A stretch of 64,000 nt of DNA from an uncultured Clostridia bacterium (GTDB lineage Bacteria; Bacillota; Clostridia; TANB77; CAG-508), in the NCBI GenBank assembly GCA_934133175.1, contig CAKPAX010000005.1, forward strand, positions 7,316 through 71,315. The letters are read 5' to 3'. Within the stretch, counting starts at the first letter, position 1; the number at the start of each line of letters is the position of its first letter. This document shows positions 34,410 through 43,202 of the stretch, piece by piece. A program made the position numbers and the translations under genes. The notes beneath the pieces were generated by a model, which saw nothing but the letters and a program-made list of their open reading frames with translations, was not told where the DNA came from and did not search any database.

Positions 34410-34982
34410 TTAGTAATAATTTAAAGGATTTACATAGTTATTATTAACTCGAATTCCAAAATGAAGATGTGGACCAGTTGTTGCTCCATTTGTAGGATTA
34501 CCATTTGAATCTTTATAAGTATTTCCGGGAACTCCATATACATTTTTGGGACCAACTTCACCTATAATTTGTCCCTTTTTTACTTTATCACCAACTTTTA
34601 CAATATAATTAGGTGAACAATGACAATAAGATATTTTCATGTTTCCGGTAGTAATTGTAATAGTATAACCACCACCACCTAAAAAGTTTGTAAATGTAAC
34701 ATCTGCATCTGTGACAGCAATGAATTTGCTACCCTGTGGAGCACCAATATCAATTCCTTTATGTATAGTAGAAGCACCGGAAGTAGGAGCATTTCTTTTA
34801 CCAAAATATGAATTGATTCGAGTATAACCAGGAGCTGGCCAAAGAAAACCATCTGTGGAATCAAAGTCAATTATTTGATTAAATTCGTTTGAATTAAAGG
34901 ATTCACTATTATTAAATATAGGAATAAAAAAGACGCAAACAATTATTGAAAAAACAATAATAAAAATAAAGATTTTTTGAAT
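34410..34982 (-). CDS. M23-family cell-wall endopeptidase, AUU start candidate
   Basis: A 190-aa exported peptidase. A signal-anchor (QKIFIFIIVFSIIVCVFF) is followed by the LytM/M23 domain with HKGIDIGAPQGSKF near 68, SYCHCSPNY near 107 and TGPHLHFGIRVNNNYVNPL near the C-terminus. The zinc ligands (HxxxD, HxH) are all present. The only strong ribosome site, GGAGGTGAT on the minus strand, is followed 8 bases later by ATT (34982) and by no ATG, GTG or TTG. The alternative TTG at 34997 lies inside that site. An AUU start is therefore the best choice. Confidence 0.85.
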   Translation of the reverse strand: MQKIFIFIIVFSIIVCVFFIPIFNNSESFNSNEFNQIIDFDSTDGFLWPAPGYTRINSYFGKRNAPTSGASTIHKGIDIGAPQGSKFIAVTDADVTFTNFLGGGGYTITITTGNMKISYCHCSPNYIVKVGDKVKKGQIIGEVGPKNVYGVPGNTYKDSNGNPTNGATTGPHLHFGIRVNNNYVNPLNYY

Positions 34983-35066
34983 AAATATCACCTCCAAAAT
35001 TAAAAATATAGATAAGAATAAAAAAGAGATTATCTAGAAGATAACCCCTTTTGTAAAAATGATTGC

Positions 35067-35141
35067 TGGCAGGGGTAGAAGGATTCGAACCCTCACAGGC
35101 GGTTTTGGAGACCGATGTGCTACCATTGACACTATACCCCT
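35067..35141 (-). tRNA. tRNA-Trp (CCA anticodon)
   Basis: Reading the minus strand gives acceptor AGGGGTA / TACCCCT, discriminator G and encoded CCA. The anticodon loop is CTCCAAA with T33 and anticodon CCA. The T-arm is GAGGG-TTCGAAT-CCTTC. The outermost anticodon-stem pair is T-C. 75 bases including CCA. Confidence 0.9.
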
Positions 35142-35209
35142 ATAAAATTTAACAACATAAATATATTAGCATATATTTTTTGATTTGGCAATAATTTTTG
35201 TAAAAAATA

Positions 35210-35238
35210 TTGACATTTCTGAGTAAAGATAATAAAAT
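35210..35238 (+). promoter_or_regulatory. Promoter of the T-box-glyQS unit
   Basis: TTGACA at 35210-35215 and TAAAAT at 35233-35238, 17 bases apart. Confidence 0.7.
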
Positions 35239-35244
35239 ATATGT

Positions 35245-35456
35245 TAAATATAAGTTGCGTAGAAGAAGAAAAAATACTATTAAATTTATTTTTAGAGAAT
35301 TGGTGATGGTGAAATACCAGTAATAAATTAGTATGGGGAGCTTTGGAGCAACATTTAAATTAAGGTGCTTAGTTTTTTTAAAACTAAGAATTAGGGTGGA
35401 AACGCGGAAATAGAACTTTCGTCCCTAGCAAAAGTGCTAGGTATGAAAGTTTTTTT
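35245..35456 (+). promoter_or_regulatory. T-box leader controlling glycyl-tRNA synthetase
   Basis: The T-box sequence AGGGTGGAAACGCGG is at 35393-35407. It is followed by a terminator stem, AACTTTCGTCCCTAGCA against TGCTAGGTATGAAAGTT, and a T-run (35414-35456). Upstream is the folded Stem I region with GGTGATGGTG...TACCAG. Uncharged tRNA-Gly binding would favour antitermination. The specifier codon was not assigned. Confidence 0.88.
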
Positions 35457-35459
35457 GAT

Positions 35460-35517
35460 TATTATAGTAAAATTTTTTAAACTTTTTATAATATAAATAC
35501 TTTGCACAGGAAATTTC
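35460..35517 (+). repeat. Dispersed palindromic repeat, copy 2
   Basis: TATTATAGTAAAATTTTTTAAACTTTTTATAATATAAATA region followed by TTTGCACAGGAAATTTC; aligns with 13928-13985. It lies in the glyQS leader, after the T-box terminator and before the ribosome site. Confidence 0.55.
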
Positions 35518-35542
35518 ATAAAACAAAAAAGGAGGAATTTTT

Positions 35543-36925
35543 ATGTTAAAATCAATGGACACTTTGGTTTCACTTTGTAAAAATAGGGGGTATATATATC
35601 CGGGATCTGAGATATATGGAGGATTAGCTAATTCTTGGGATTATGGACCTTTAGGAAATGAATTAAAAAATAATATTAAAAATTTATGGAGAAAAAAATT
35701 TATTCAAGAACAAAAAGATATAGTAGGATTAGATGCTGCAATTATAATGAATCCAGAAACTTGGGTAGCATCAGGACATGTTGGTGGATTTTCAGATCCA
35801 TTAATAGATTGTAAGGAATGTAAAACAAGACATAGAGCAGATAAATTAATTGAAGAATGGGCACATGATCAAGGAAAAGATATGATAGCAGATGGTATGA
35901 CATCAGAAGAGTTAATTAATTTTATAAATGAAAACAAAATTCCTTGTCCAAAATGTGGAAAAACAAATTTTACAGATATAAGAAAATTTAATTTAATGTT
36001 TAAAACATTTCAAGGAGTTACAGAAGATAAAACATCTGAGTTGTATTTAAGACCAGAAACAGCTCAGGGTATATTTGTTGATTTTAAAAATGTTTTAAGA
36101 ACATCAAGAAAGAAAATGCCAATGGGTATAGCTCAAATAGGAAAAGCATTTAGAAATGAAATAACACCTGGAAACTTTACATTTAGAACAAGAGAATTTG
36201 AGCAGATGGAATTAGAATTCTTCTGTAAACCAGGAACAGATTTAGAATGGCATAAATATTGGAAAGATTATTGTAAAAATTGGTTACTAGATTTAGGAAT
36301 AAAAGAAGAAAATATTCGTTTAAGAGATCATTCGCCAGAAGAATTAGTATTTTATAGTGCTGCAACAACAGATATAGAATTTGCATTCCCGTTTGGATGG
36401 GGAGAATTATGGGGAATTGCTGATAGAACAAATTACGATTTAACACAACATATGGAACATTCTAAACAAGATTTAACATACCAAGATCCAGAAACAAACG
36501 AAAAATATATACCATATGTTATAGAACCATCTTTAGGTGCAGATAGAGTTGCATTAGCATTTTTATGTAATGCATATGATGAAGAAGAAATTTCAGAAGG
36601 TGATGTAAGAACAGTTTTACATTTACATCCAGCACTAGCACCATATAAAGTTGCTGTATTACCACTTTCTAAGAAATTATCAGAAAAAGCAGAAGAAGTA
36701 TATTCAAAACTTTCTAAAAAATTTATGTGCGACTATGATGAAGCTGGAAGTATAGGAAAACGTTACAGAAGAGAAGATGAAATAGGAACACCATATTGTG
36801 TAACTGTTGATTTTGATACATTAGAAGATAATTGTGTAACAATAAGAGATAGAGATACAATGGAACAAATAAGATTAAATATTGACGAATTAGAAAAATG
36901 GATAAATGAAAGAATAGAATTCTAA
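35543..36925 (+). CDS. glyQS: Glycine--tRNA ligase, single-chain class II
   Basis: Charges tRNA-Gly. The 460-aa alpha2-type enzyme opens with [19 protein letters not shown]. Class II motifs are visible: [12 protein letters not shown] near residue 167, [13 protein letters not shown] near 200 with [15 protein letters not shown], and [17 protein letters not shown] near 326. CPKCGK near 134 and CKECKTRH near 92 may bind zinc. The anticodon-binding domain runs from about 365. Controlled by the T-box upstream; ATG 35543 follows AAAGGAGGAATTTTT. Confidence 0.97.
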   Translation: MLKSMDTLVSLCKNRGYIYPGSEIYGGLANSWDYGPLGNELKNNIKNLWRKKFIQEQKDIVGLDAAIIMNPETWVASGHVGGFSDPLIDCKECKTRHRADKLIEEWAHDQGKDMIADGMTSEELINFINENKIPCPKCGKTNFTDIRKFNLMFKTFQGVTEDKTSELYLRPETAQGIFVDFKNVLRTSRKKMPMGIAQIGKAFRNEITPGNFTFRTREFEQMELEFFCKPGTDLEWHKYWKDYCKNWLLDLGIKEENIRLRDHSPEELVFYSAATTDIEFAFPFGWGELWGIADRTNYDLTQHMEHSKQDLTYQDPETNEKYIPYVIEPSLGADRVALAFLCNAYDEEEISEGDVRTVLHLHPALAPYKVAVLPLSKKLSEKAEEVYSKLSKKFMCDYDEAGSIGKRYRREDEIGTPYCVTVDFDTLEDNCVTIRDRDTMEQIRLNIDELEKWINERIEF

Positions 36926-36951
36926 TCAAGTATTTACTAGACTTTCAGTCA

Positions 36952-36980
36952 TTTATATGATAAAATATATTATATATAAT
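36952..36980 (+). promoter_or_regulatory. Promoter for an 84-aa unknown protein
   Basis: TTTATA at 36952-36957 and TATAAT at 36975-36980, 17 bases apart. Confidence 0.5.
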
Positions 36981-37000
36981 TTTATGAAAGGAGAAAGATT

Positions 37001-37255
37001 GTGATAATTACTCCAACATTTTACAGAGTCTTTAGAATCATAGAAAAAGGTAAACAGGATAAAGTCAAAACATTTTTTTATGATAATAAAGGAGAGTTGC
37101 TTTGTTCAGGAGAATTTTACAATCTGTCTCCTGAAGAATTTGATGATCTAAAAAATTTTTTAGATTGTCTAATAAAAATTAACAATACAAATGAAACCTC
37201 ATTGGTTTTTGGTATTGTTGAATTGCAACATTTATTGGAGAAGTGGTCTAAATAA
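37001..37255 (+). CDS. Unknown 84-aa protein
   Basis: A GTG-started frame with AAGGAGAAAGATT directly upstream. The protein looks small and compact, with alternating strands and helices; FYRVFRIIEKGKQDKVKTFF and SPEEFDDLKNFLDCLIK stand out. No family is recognised. Codons such as CTG, GTC and CAG differ from neighbouring genes. A terminator overlapping its stop and a separate promoter show that it is its own transcription unit. Confidence 0.65.
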   Translation: MIITPTFYRVFRIIEKGKQDKVKTFFYDNKGELLCSGEFYNLSPEEFDDLKNFLDCLIKINNTNETSLVFGIVELQHLLEKWSK

Positions 37256-37267
37256 GGCCACTTCTTT
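37239..37267 (+). terminator. Terminator overlapping the unknown gene's stop
   Basis: Stem AGAAGTGG / CCACTTCT with TCTAAATAAGG between and a short T-run; the TAA lies in the loop. Confidence 0.7.
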
Positions 37268-37292
37268 AAATTGGTAATAATTTAAAAAGCTT

Positions 37293-37469
37293 CTATAAAT
37301 TTTTTTCATATAAATCTTTTATAAACACATTTTGTTCTTCAAAATTATCTACAAATCCAACTTTAGCCACATTGTTATTTATTCCTTGAATCCATACAAG
37401 TCTGTTGTCGAAAAAAACATCACATTTTTCTTTATTATTTAAAATATTGTTAATTCTTTGTAATTCCAT
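37293..37469 (-). CDS. sspH: Small acid-soluble spore protein, H type
   Basis: A 58-aa gene with ATG at 37469 and stop ending 37293, preceded by AAGGAGG. The peptide starts MELQRINNILNNKEK and contains VFFDNRLVWIQGINNN and AKVGFVDNFEEQN. This follows the SspH pattern: M-x-x-x-R-x-x-x-I-L near the start, then V-W-I-x-x-V and a C-terminal V-x-V-x-x-L-like end. SASPs protect or pack spore DNA in the forespore. It is minus strand between two plus-strand units and expected under a forespore sigma factor; that promoter was not identified with confidence. Confidence 0.8.
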   Translation of the reverse strand: MELQRINNILNNKEKCDVFFDNRLVWIQGINNNVAKVGFVDNFEEQNVFIKDLYEKNL

Positions 37470-37604
37470 AATAAAACCTCCTTATAGCTTGTCAATTTAA
37501 TATAATTATATCCATATAATATAAAAATATAACTAAAAATTGACTTATGATTATTTATAATATAAAATAATAATGTAAAAAACTAAAGAAAGAGGAAGGT
37601 AAAA

Positions 37605-39245
37605 ATGATTATAAAAAACAAAAAGAAAAAAATTGAATTAAAAGAAGGAACTAAAATTTCAGTAGGGTTAAAAAAAGAAATAGAAAACAGTGAATATCAA
37701 GTAATTGCTGCTAAATTTAATAATGAATATAAAAATTTACAAGATGAATTAAATGAAGATGGAACAATAGAATTAATAGATATTAGTTCTGCAGAAGGAA
37801 TGAAAGTATATAAAAGAACACTTGTGTATATTATGGGAAAAGCATTTGAAGAATGTTATCCAAAGGCTTTAATAACAGTTAATTACCAATTAAATAATGC
37901 AATGTTTTGTGATATAGATAATATGAAAGTTACAGATGAAATAGTAAAAACAATAAAAAATAAAATGAAAGAAATAATAGAAAAAGATTTAGAAATAAAA
38001 AAAGTTGTAATGACAAGAGAAAAAGCAAAGGAATTTTATGAAGAAAAAAATACATCAAGAGGGAAATTACAACTTGATCTTAAAGATAATCAAGAAATAT
38101 ATATGTATTTTTGTGAAGATTATTTTAACTATTGTTATGGAACACTTGCCAATAAAACAAGTTGCACAAAGGTATTTGATATGGAAAAATACAGTGATGG
38201 ATTTTTAATAAGATTCCCAAGCACAAGTAATCCAGATAAAGTTCCAAAATATCATGAAACAAAAAAATTGTCATGGGCATTAAACGAATATGATGATATA
38301 CACAAATTATTAAATTTAAATACTGTATATAAGTTAAATAAAGCAATAAAAGAAAAAAAAATTCAAGATATAATAATGCTAGATGAAGCATTACATGAAA
38401 AGAAAATTGCCCAAATAGCAGATAATATAGTTAAAAATAGAAAAGTTAAAATGATATTAATTGCAGGACCATCATCTTCTGGAAAGACAACGTTTGCAAA
38501 GAGATTAGGTGTTCAATTAAGATTAAATGGATTAAAACCTGTTACAATTTCAGTTGATAATTATTTTGTAGAAAGAGATCAAAATCCTAAAGATGAAAAT
38601 GGAGAATATGATTTTGAATGTCTAGAAGCTATAGATTTAGATTTATTTAATGATCATTTATTAAAGTTGTTAAATGGTGAAGAAATTGATATGCCAGAAT
38701 TTGACTTTGTTGTAGGAACCAAAAGATATAATGGTAAAAAAATGTCTTTAGCTAAAGACGAAGTACTTGTTATAGAAGGAATACATTGTTTAAATGATAA
38801 GTTAACAAGTAGAATACCTAAAGAACAAAAATATAAAATTTATATAAGTGCATTAACTGTTTTAAAAATGGATTATTATAATAGAATTTCAACAACAGAT
38901 ACAAGATTAATAAGAAGAATTGCAAGAGATAATAAGTTTAGAGGATATTCTGCTAAGCACACTATTGCTACATGGCATAAAGTAAATAAAGGTGAAGTCT
39001 CTAATATATTCCCATTTCAAGAAGAAGCAGATAGTATATTTAATACCTCATTAATTTATGAATTGGCAGCATTAAAAGATGATGTTATGCCATTGTTAGA
39101 AGAAATTGATAATACAAATCCTGAATATGCAGAAGCGCAAAGATTAATAAATATGTTAAAATATTTTGAATCAATCCCTAAAAATAAAGTACCAATTAAT
39201 TCATTGTTACGTGAATTCTTGGGTGGAAGTGTTTTTGGAGATTAG
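37605..39245 (+). CDS. Uridine kinase-like protein with TGS/ThrRS-like N-terminus
   Basis: A 546-aa two-part protein known in Clostridia. The N-terminal part (about 1-225) resembles the TGS plus second additional domain of threonyl-tRNA synthetase, with ALITVNYQLNNAMFCDID near 86. The C-terminal part is a phosphoribulokinase/uridine kinase domain with Walker A GPSSSGKTT near 287, SVDNYFVERDQNP near 312, and VIEGIHCLN near 387. It may phosphorylate uridine or another nucleoside; in vivo substrate not known. ATG follows GAGGAAGGT. Starts a run with an RNHCP gene. Confidence 0.88.
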   Translation: MIIKNKKKKIELKEGTKISVGLKKEIENSEYQVIAAKFNNEYKNLQDELNEDGTIELIDISSAEGMKVYKRTLVYIMGKAFEECYPKALITVNYQLNNAMFCDIDNMKVTDEIVKTIKNKMKEIIEKDLEIKKVVMTREKAKEFYEEKNTSRGKLQLDLKDNQEIYMYFCEDYFNYCYGTLANKTSCTKVFDMEKYSDGFLIRFPSTSNPDKVPKYHETKKLSWALNEYDDIHKLLNLNTVYKLNKAIKEKKIQDIIMLDEALHEKKIAQIADNIVKNRKVKMILIAGPSSSGKTTFAKRLGVQLRLNGLKPVTISVDNYFVERDQNPKDENGEYDFECLEAIDLDLFNDHLLKLLNGEEIDMPEFDFVVGTKRYNGKKMSLAKDEVLVIEGIHCLNDKLTSRIPKEQKYKIYISALTVLKMDYYNRISTTDTRLIRRIARDNKFRGYSAKHTIATWHKVNKGEVSNIFPFQEEADSIFNTSLIYELAALKDDVMPLLEEIDNTNPEYAEAQRLINMLKYFESIPKNKVPINSLLREFLGGSVFGD

Positions 39246-39260
39246 AATGAAGGTTGAAAT

Positions 39261-39578
39261 ATGTTAAAAAATAGTAAATTTACAGAAATAGATGAAGAGT
39301 TTATTTGTCAAAATTGTGGAAAAAAAGTCTCAAAATTAGGATATTCATGTAGAAATCATTGTCCATATTGTTTGCATTCAAAACATGTGGATGTAAATCC
39401 AGGTGATAGAGCAGAAGAATGCAAAGGAGATTTAGAACCAGTTGCATTAGAAATTGATAGTAAAAAAGGATATGTTATTGTATTTAAATGTAAAAAATGT
39501 GGAAAAATAAGAAAAAATAAAGCAGCTAAAGACGATAATATGGATTTGATAATCGAATTAAGTTCTAAGCAAATATAA
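39261..39578 (+). CDS. RNHCP-domain protein
   Basis: A 105-aa zinc-binding protein. ICQNCGKKV near 15, then the diagnostic RNHCPYCLHSKHVD near 32, CKGDLEPVAL near 53 and FKCKKCGKIRKNKA near 75. Cys and His positions suggest two metal sites. The family name derives from the R-N-H-C-P motif; function unknown. Sixteen bases downstream of the uridine-kinase-like gene and 21 before transketolase. Confidence 0.88.
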   Translation: MLKNSKFTEIDEEFICQNCGKKVSKLGYSCRNHCPYCLHSKHVDVNPGDRAEECKGDLEPVALEIDSKKGYVIVFKCKKCGKIRKNKAAKDDNMDLIIELSSKQI

Positions 39579-39599
39579 GAATACAGAGGAGGAGATATT

Positions 39600-40412
39600 T
39601 TGAAAAATACAGAAGAATTAGAGAAAGTTGCTAAAGATGTTAGAAAAGGTATAATTGAAGAAGTATATAGAGCTGAATCTGGTCATCCAGGTGGCTCTTT
39701 GTCAATTGCAGATATATTAACAGTTTTATATTTTAATGTATTAAATATAGACCCTAAAAATTCTAAATGGGAAGATAGAGATAGATTTGTTTTGTCAAAA
39801 GGACATTGTTCACCAGCTCTTTATAGTGTTCTTGCAAATAGAGGATATTTTGATAAAGAATTATTAAAAACTTTTAGAAATTTAGAAAGTAATTTACAAG
39901 GACATCCTGATATGAATAAAGTACCAGGTGTTGATATGACAACAGGTTCATTAGGACAGGGATTATCTGTTGCAAACGGTATGGCGATTGCTGGTAAATT
40001 GAATAATAAACAATATAGAGTATATTGTTTGTTAGGTGATGGTGAAATAGAAGAAGGACAAGTTTGGGAAGCGGCAATGACTGCTAATAAATATAAACTA
40101 GATAATTTATGTGTTATTGTTGATAATAATAATTTGCAAATAGATGGAACAATAGAAGAAGTAATGAGTTCATATCCAATAGATGAAAAATTTAAAAGCT
40201 TTGGGTTTCAAATAATAAATATTGATGGTCATAATATTCAAGAAATAATTGATGCTTTTGATGTTGCAAAAAATGTTAAAGGAAAACCAACATGTATAAT
40301 TGCCAAAACAATAAAAGGCAAAGGAGTATCCTTTATGGAAAATAAAGCAGAATGGCATGGTAAGGCTCCGACAGAAGAACAGTATAATTTAGCAATAGAA
40401 GAATTAAATTAA
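39600..40412 (+). CDS. Transketolase, N-terminal subunit
   Basis: The thiamine-diphosphate binding half of a split transketolase, 270 aa. ESGHPGGSLSIADILTVLY near 27, KGHCSPALYSVLANRGYF near 66, and the ThDP motif GDGEIEEGQVWEA near 148 ending in NNNLQIDG near 180. TTG start at 39600 is supported by GAGGAGGAG 6 bases upstream. It transfers two-carbon units in the pentose phosphate pathway together with the next gene. Split transketolases are common in Clostridia. Confidence 0.94.
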   Translation: MKNTEELEKVAKDVRKGIIEEVYRAESGHPGGSLSIADILTVLYFNVLNIDPKNSKWEDRDRFVLSKGHCSPALYSVLANRGYFDKELLKTFRNLESNLQGHPDMNKVPGVDMTTGSLGQGLSVANGMAIAGKLNNKQYRVYCLLGDGEIEEGQVWEAAMTANKYKLDNLCVIVDNNNLQIDGTIEEVMSSYPIDEKFKSFGFQIINIDGHNIQEIIDAFDVAKNVKGKPTCIIAKTIKGKGVSFMENKAEWHGKAPTEEQYNLAIEELN

Positions 40413-40425
40413 AGGAGAATATTAT

Positions 40426-41352
40426 ATGAAAGAAGAGAAAAAGGCAACACGCCAAAGTTATGGAGAAGCTTTAGTAGAGCTTGGAAGAAAAAATAAAAAT
40501 ATAGTAGTTTTTGATGCAGATTTAGCTACTGCAACAAAAACTGTAATGTTTGCAAAAGAATTTCCAGACAGATTTTTCGATATGGGAATTGCAGAACAAG
40601 ATATGATATCAACAGCGGCAGGAATATCAACTTGTGGTAAAATACCATATGTAAGTACATTTGCAATGTTTGCAGCTGGAAGGGCATATGATCAAATAAG
40701 AAATAGTGTATGTTATCCAAAATTAAATGTAAAAATATGTGCAACACATGCTGGAATAACTGTTGGAAAAGATGGAGCTACTCATCAAATGATTGAAGAC
40801 TTATCATTAATGAGAACAATACCTAATATGACAGTAATGTGTACATCTGATGATATTCAAACAAAATGGGCAGTTGAAGAGATTTCTAAAGTGAATGGAC
40901 CAGTTTATTTAAGATTATGCAGAACAGCATCAAATGTAATATATGAAGAAAATCAAAAATTTGAAATGGGTAAGGCCGTACAAATTGGAAATGGTACAGA
41001 TGGAACTGTTTTTGCTACAGGAATTACTGTTGCTGAAGCATTAAAAGCAAAAAAAGAATTAAAAAAATTAGGGATAGATATAAGAGTTGTAGATATACAC
41101 ACTATTAAACCAATTGATGAGGGTATTATTATAAAATCTGCAATAGAAACCCAAAAATTGATTTCAATAGAAGATCATAATATTATTGGAGGTTTAGGTT
41201 CAGCAATTTCTGAAGTTTTAACTACTAGATATCCAAAAAAACTTGAGAGAATAGGAATAGGAGATACTTTTGGAAAATCTGGAAGTTCAGATGAGTTAAT
41301 GAGATATTTTGGAATAACTAGCGATAATATTATTGATAAATTTATAAATTAA
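40426..41352 (+). CDS. Transketolase, C-terminal subunit
   Basis: The pyrimidine-binding and C-terminal half, 308 aa. RQSYGEALVELGRKNKNIVV near 9, the catalytic Glu in FDMGIAEQDMISTAAGIS near 52, YPKLNVKICATHAGITVG near 92, and the domain III region with VVDIHTIKPID near 222. Thirteen bases after the N-terminal gene with AAAGGAGAA. The two polypeptides together make one enzyme. Confidence 0.94.
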   Translation: MKEEKKATRQSYGEALVELGRKNKNIVVFDADLATATKTVMFAKEFPDRFFDMGIAEQDMISTAAGISTCGKIPYVSTFAMFAAGRAYDQIRNSVCYPKLNVKICATHAGITVGKDGATHQMIEDLSLMRTIPNMTVMCTSDDIQTKWAVEEISKVNGPVYLRLCRTASNVIYEENQKFEMGKAVQIGNGTDGTVFATGITVAEALKAKKELKKLGIDIRVVDIHTIKPIDEGIIIKSAIETQKLISIEDHNIIGGLGSAISEVLTTRYPKKLERIGIGDTFGKSGSSDELMRYFGITSDNIIDKFIN

Positions 41353-41362
41353 AGATACATTT

Positions 41363-41399
41363 AATCTTATTGTTAATAAATAGCAATAAGATTTTTTTC
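41363..41399 (+). terminator. Terminator after transketolase
   Basis: Stem AATCTTATTG / CAATAAGATT with an 11-base loop and T7. Confidence 0.88.
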
Positions 41400-41532
41400 T
41401 ATAATTTTATTAAAATTGATATTATTTTTTTGTGAAAATTGTGTGAATTTTACAAAACAAAGAAAAATAAAGAAAAAAGATAAAAAAGGCAAAAAAACCA
41501 ACAATTTCTATCTTTTTTTTCATAATAAAGTA

Positions 41533-41561
41533 TTGCAAAAAATATACATTATTGTTATGAT
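41533..41561 (+). promoter_or_regulatory. Promoter of the ftsEX operon
   Basis: TTGCAA at 41533-41538 and TATGAT at 41556-41561, 17 bases apart. Confidence 0.6.
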
Positions 41562-41610
41562 ATTGTTGAATAAAATTATATAGTTGACAATAGTTTAGTG
41601 AGGTATAAAG

Positions 41611-42297
41611 ATGATAGAATTTAGAAATGTAAGCAAGACTTATGATACAGGAACAAAGGCTGTGAAAAATGCTAATTTTGTTATAAATAAAGGAGAATTT
41701 GCATTTTTAGTAGGAACCTCAGGAAGTGGTAAGTCTACATTAATAAAACTAATATTAAAAGAAGAAGAACCAACATCAGGAAATATAATAATAAATGGTA
41801 AAGATACAACGTATTTAAAACAAAGTAGAATTCCATATTTAAGAAGAAGTATGGGAGTTGTTTTTCAAGACTTTAGGCTATTACCAGATAAAACAGTATA
41901 TGATAATGTTGCATATGCAATGTATATAGTAAGAGCAACGCCAAGACATATTAGAAGACAGGTTCCAATGGTACTTTCTTTAGTAGGACTAAGTGGAAAA
42001 GCTAAAATGTATCCAAACGAATTATCTGGTGGAGAGCAGCAAAGAGTAGCATTAGCAAGAGCGTTAGTTAATAATCCATCAATGCTTATTGCTGATGAAC
42101 CAACAGGAAATTTAGATCCAGAAACAGCATGGGATATTATGAACTTATTAAATGATATAAATATGAGAGGAACAACAGTTGTTGTTGCAACACACGCCAA
42201 AGATATAGTAGATAAAATGAAAAAAAGAGTTATACATATTAATAAAGGCGAAATAGTAAGAGATGATAAAAAAGGCGGTTATGATTATGAAATATAA
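41611..42297 (+). CDS. ftsE: Cell division ATP-binding protein FtsE
   Basis: ABC ATPase partner of FtsX, 228 aa. Walker A GTSGSGKST near 36, VFQDFRLLPDKTVYDNVAYAM near 85, signature LSGGEQQRVALARAL near 137, Walker B with LIADEPTGNLDP near 158 and the switch His in VVATHAKDIV near 195. It powers FtsX control of cell-wall hydrolases outside the membrane. First gene of ftsE-ftsX-M23-M23-ctp-pgsA. Confidence 0.96.
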   Translation: MIEFRNVSKTYDTGTKAVKNANFVINKGEFAFLVGTSGSGKSTLIKLILKEEEPTSGNIIINGKDTTYLKQSRIPYLRRSMGVVFQDFRLLPDKTVYDNVAYAMYIVRATPRHIRRQVPMVLSLVGLSGKAKMYPNELSGGEQQRVALARALVNNPSMLIADEPTGNLDPETAWDIMNLLNDINMRGTTVVVATHAKDIVDKMKKRVIHINKGEIVRDDKKGGYDYEI

Positions 42298-43186
42298 TAT
42301 ATTTACATATTTAATAGGAGAAGGATTTAAAAACGTATTTAAAAACAAAAAATCAACAGCAGCATCATTAATGATTATGTGTGCAACAATGATTATATTT
42401 GGAGTGTTTTTTATAATAGGAGAAAACATAAACCATTTTGTTAAAGAGGTAGAGGGAGCTCAAGGAATTCAAGTATTTATAAATACTGATGCAACAGATG
42501 AACAAATTAAAGAAATTGGAGAAAAGATAAGTGCATTAGATGGAGTAAATACAGTAACATTTGTATCTAAAGAAGCAGGATTAGAACAAATGAAAGAAAA
42601 GTTTAAAGAAAAAGAATATTTATTAGATACATATAAAGACAATAATATACTTCCAGATTCATATGTAGTAACTCTTACAGATTTAAATTTAAGTAGTCAA
42701 GTTCAAGAACAGATAAATCAAATGGAAAATATAAAAAGAATAACAAGTAGAGACGAAACTGTTAGTACATTAATAAATCTTGCAAATGGTGTAAGAATTA
42801 TTACTGGTGTAATATTAATATTATTGGTTGTAATATCAGTATTTATAATTGCAAATACAATAAAACTTACAGTTCATGCTAGAAGAAAAGAGATATCTAT
42901 TATGAAATATGTTGGTGCAACAAATAATTTTATTAGATGGCCATTTATAGTAGAAGGTATAATAATAGGTATTTTATCAGGTGCAATTTCGTTAACAATA
43001 GTTGGTGGAGGATATAATTTTATAGCAAATCAAATAGTAAATTCTCAATTTATGAAAATAACTAATATGAGTTTAGTAGGATTTTCAGATATGTTTAATT
43101 TAATAGTAATAATATATTTGTTATTAGGAATAGGAATAGGTGTTTTAGGAAGTACTATTTCTATGAGAAAATATTTAAAAGTTTAA
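42287..43186 (+). CDS. ftsX: Cell division protein FtsX
   Basis: A four-helix permease, 299 aa. The first helix (AASLMIMCATMIIFGVFFII) is followed by the extracytoplasmic domain of about residues 50-165, then a three-helix FtsX core with IANTIKLTVHARRKEISIMKYVGATNNFIRWPF near 200. The gene overlaps the end of ftsE by 11 bases. ATG 42287 is preferred; in-frame ATGs at 42263 and 42281 are less well placed relative to AAAGGCGG. Extracellular M23 enzymes encoded next are likely partners. Confidence 0.95.
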   Translation: MKYNIFTYLIGEGFKNVFKNKKSTAASLMIMCATMIIFGVFFIIGENINHFVKEVEGAQGIQVFINTDATDEQIKEIGEKISALDGVNTVTFVSKEAGLEQMKEKFKEKEYLLDTYKDNNILPDSYVVTLTDLNLSSQVQEQINQMENIKRITSRDETVSTLINLANGVRIITGVILILLVVISVFIIANTIKLTVHARRKEISIMKYVGATNNFIRWPFIVEGIIIGILSGAISLTIVGGGYNFIANQIVNSQFMKITNMSLVGFSDMFNLIVIIYLLLGIGIGVLGSTISMRKYLKV

Positions 43187-43202
43187 AAAGGAGTGGAAAC
43201 AC

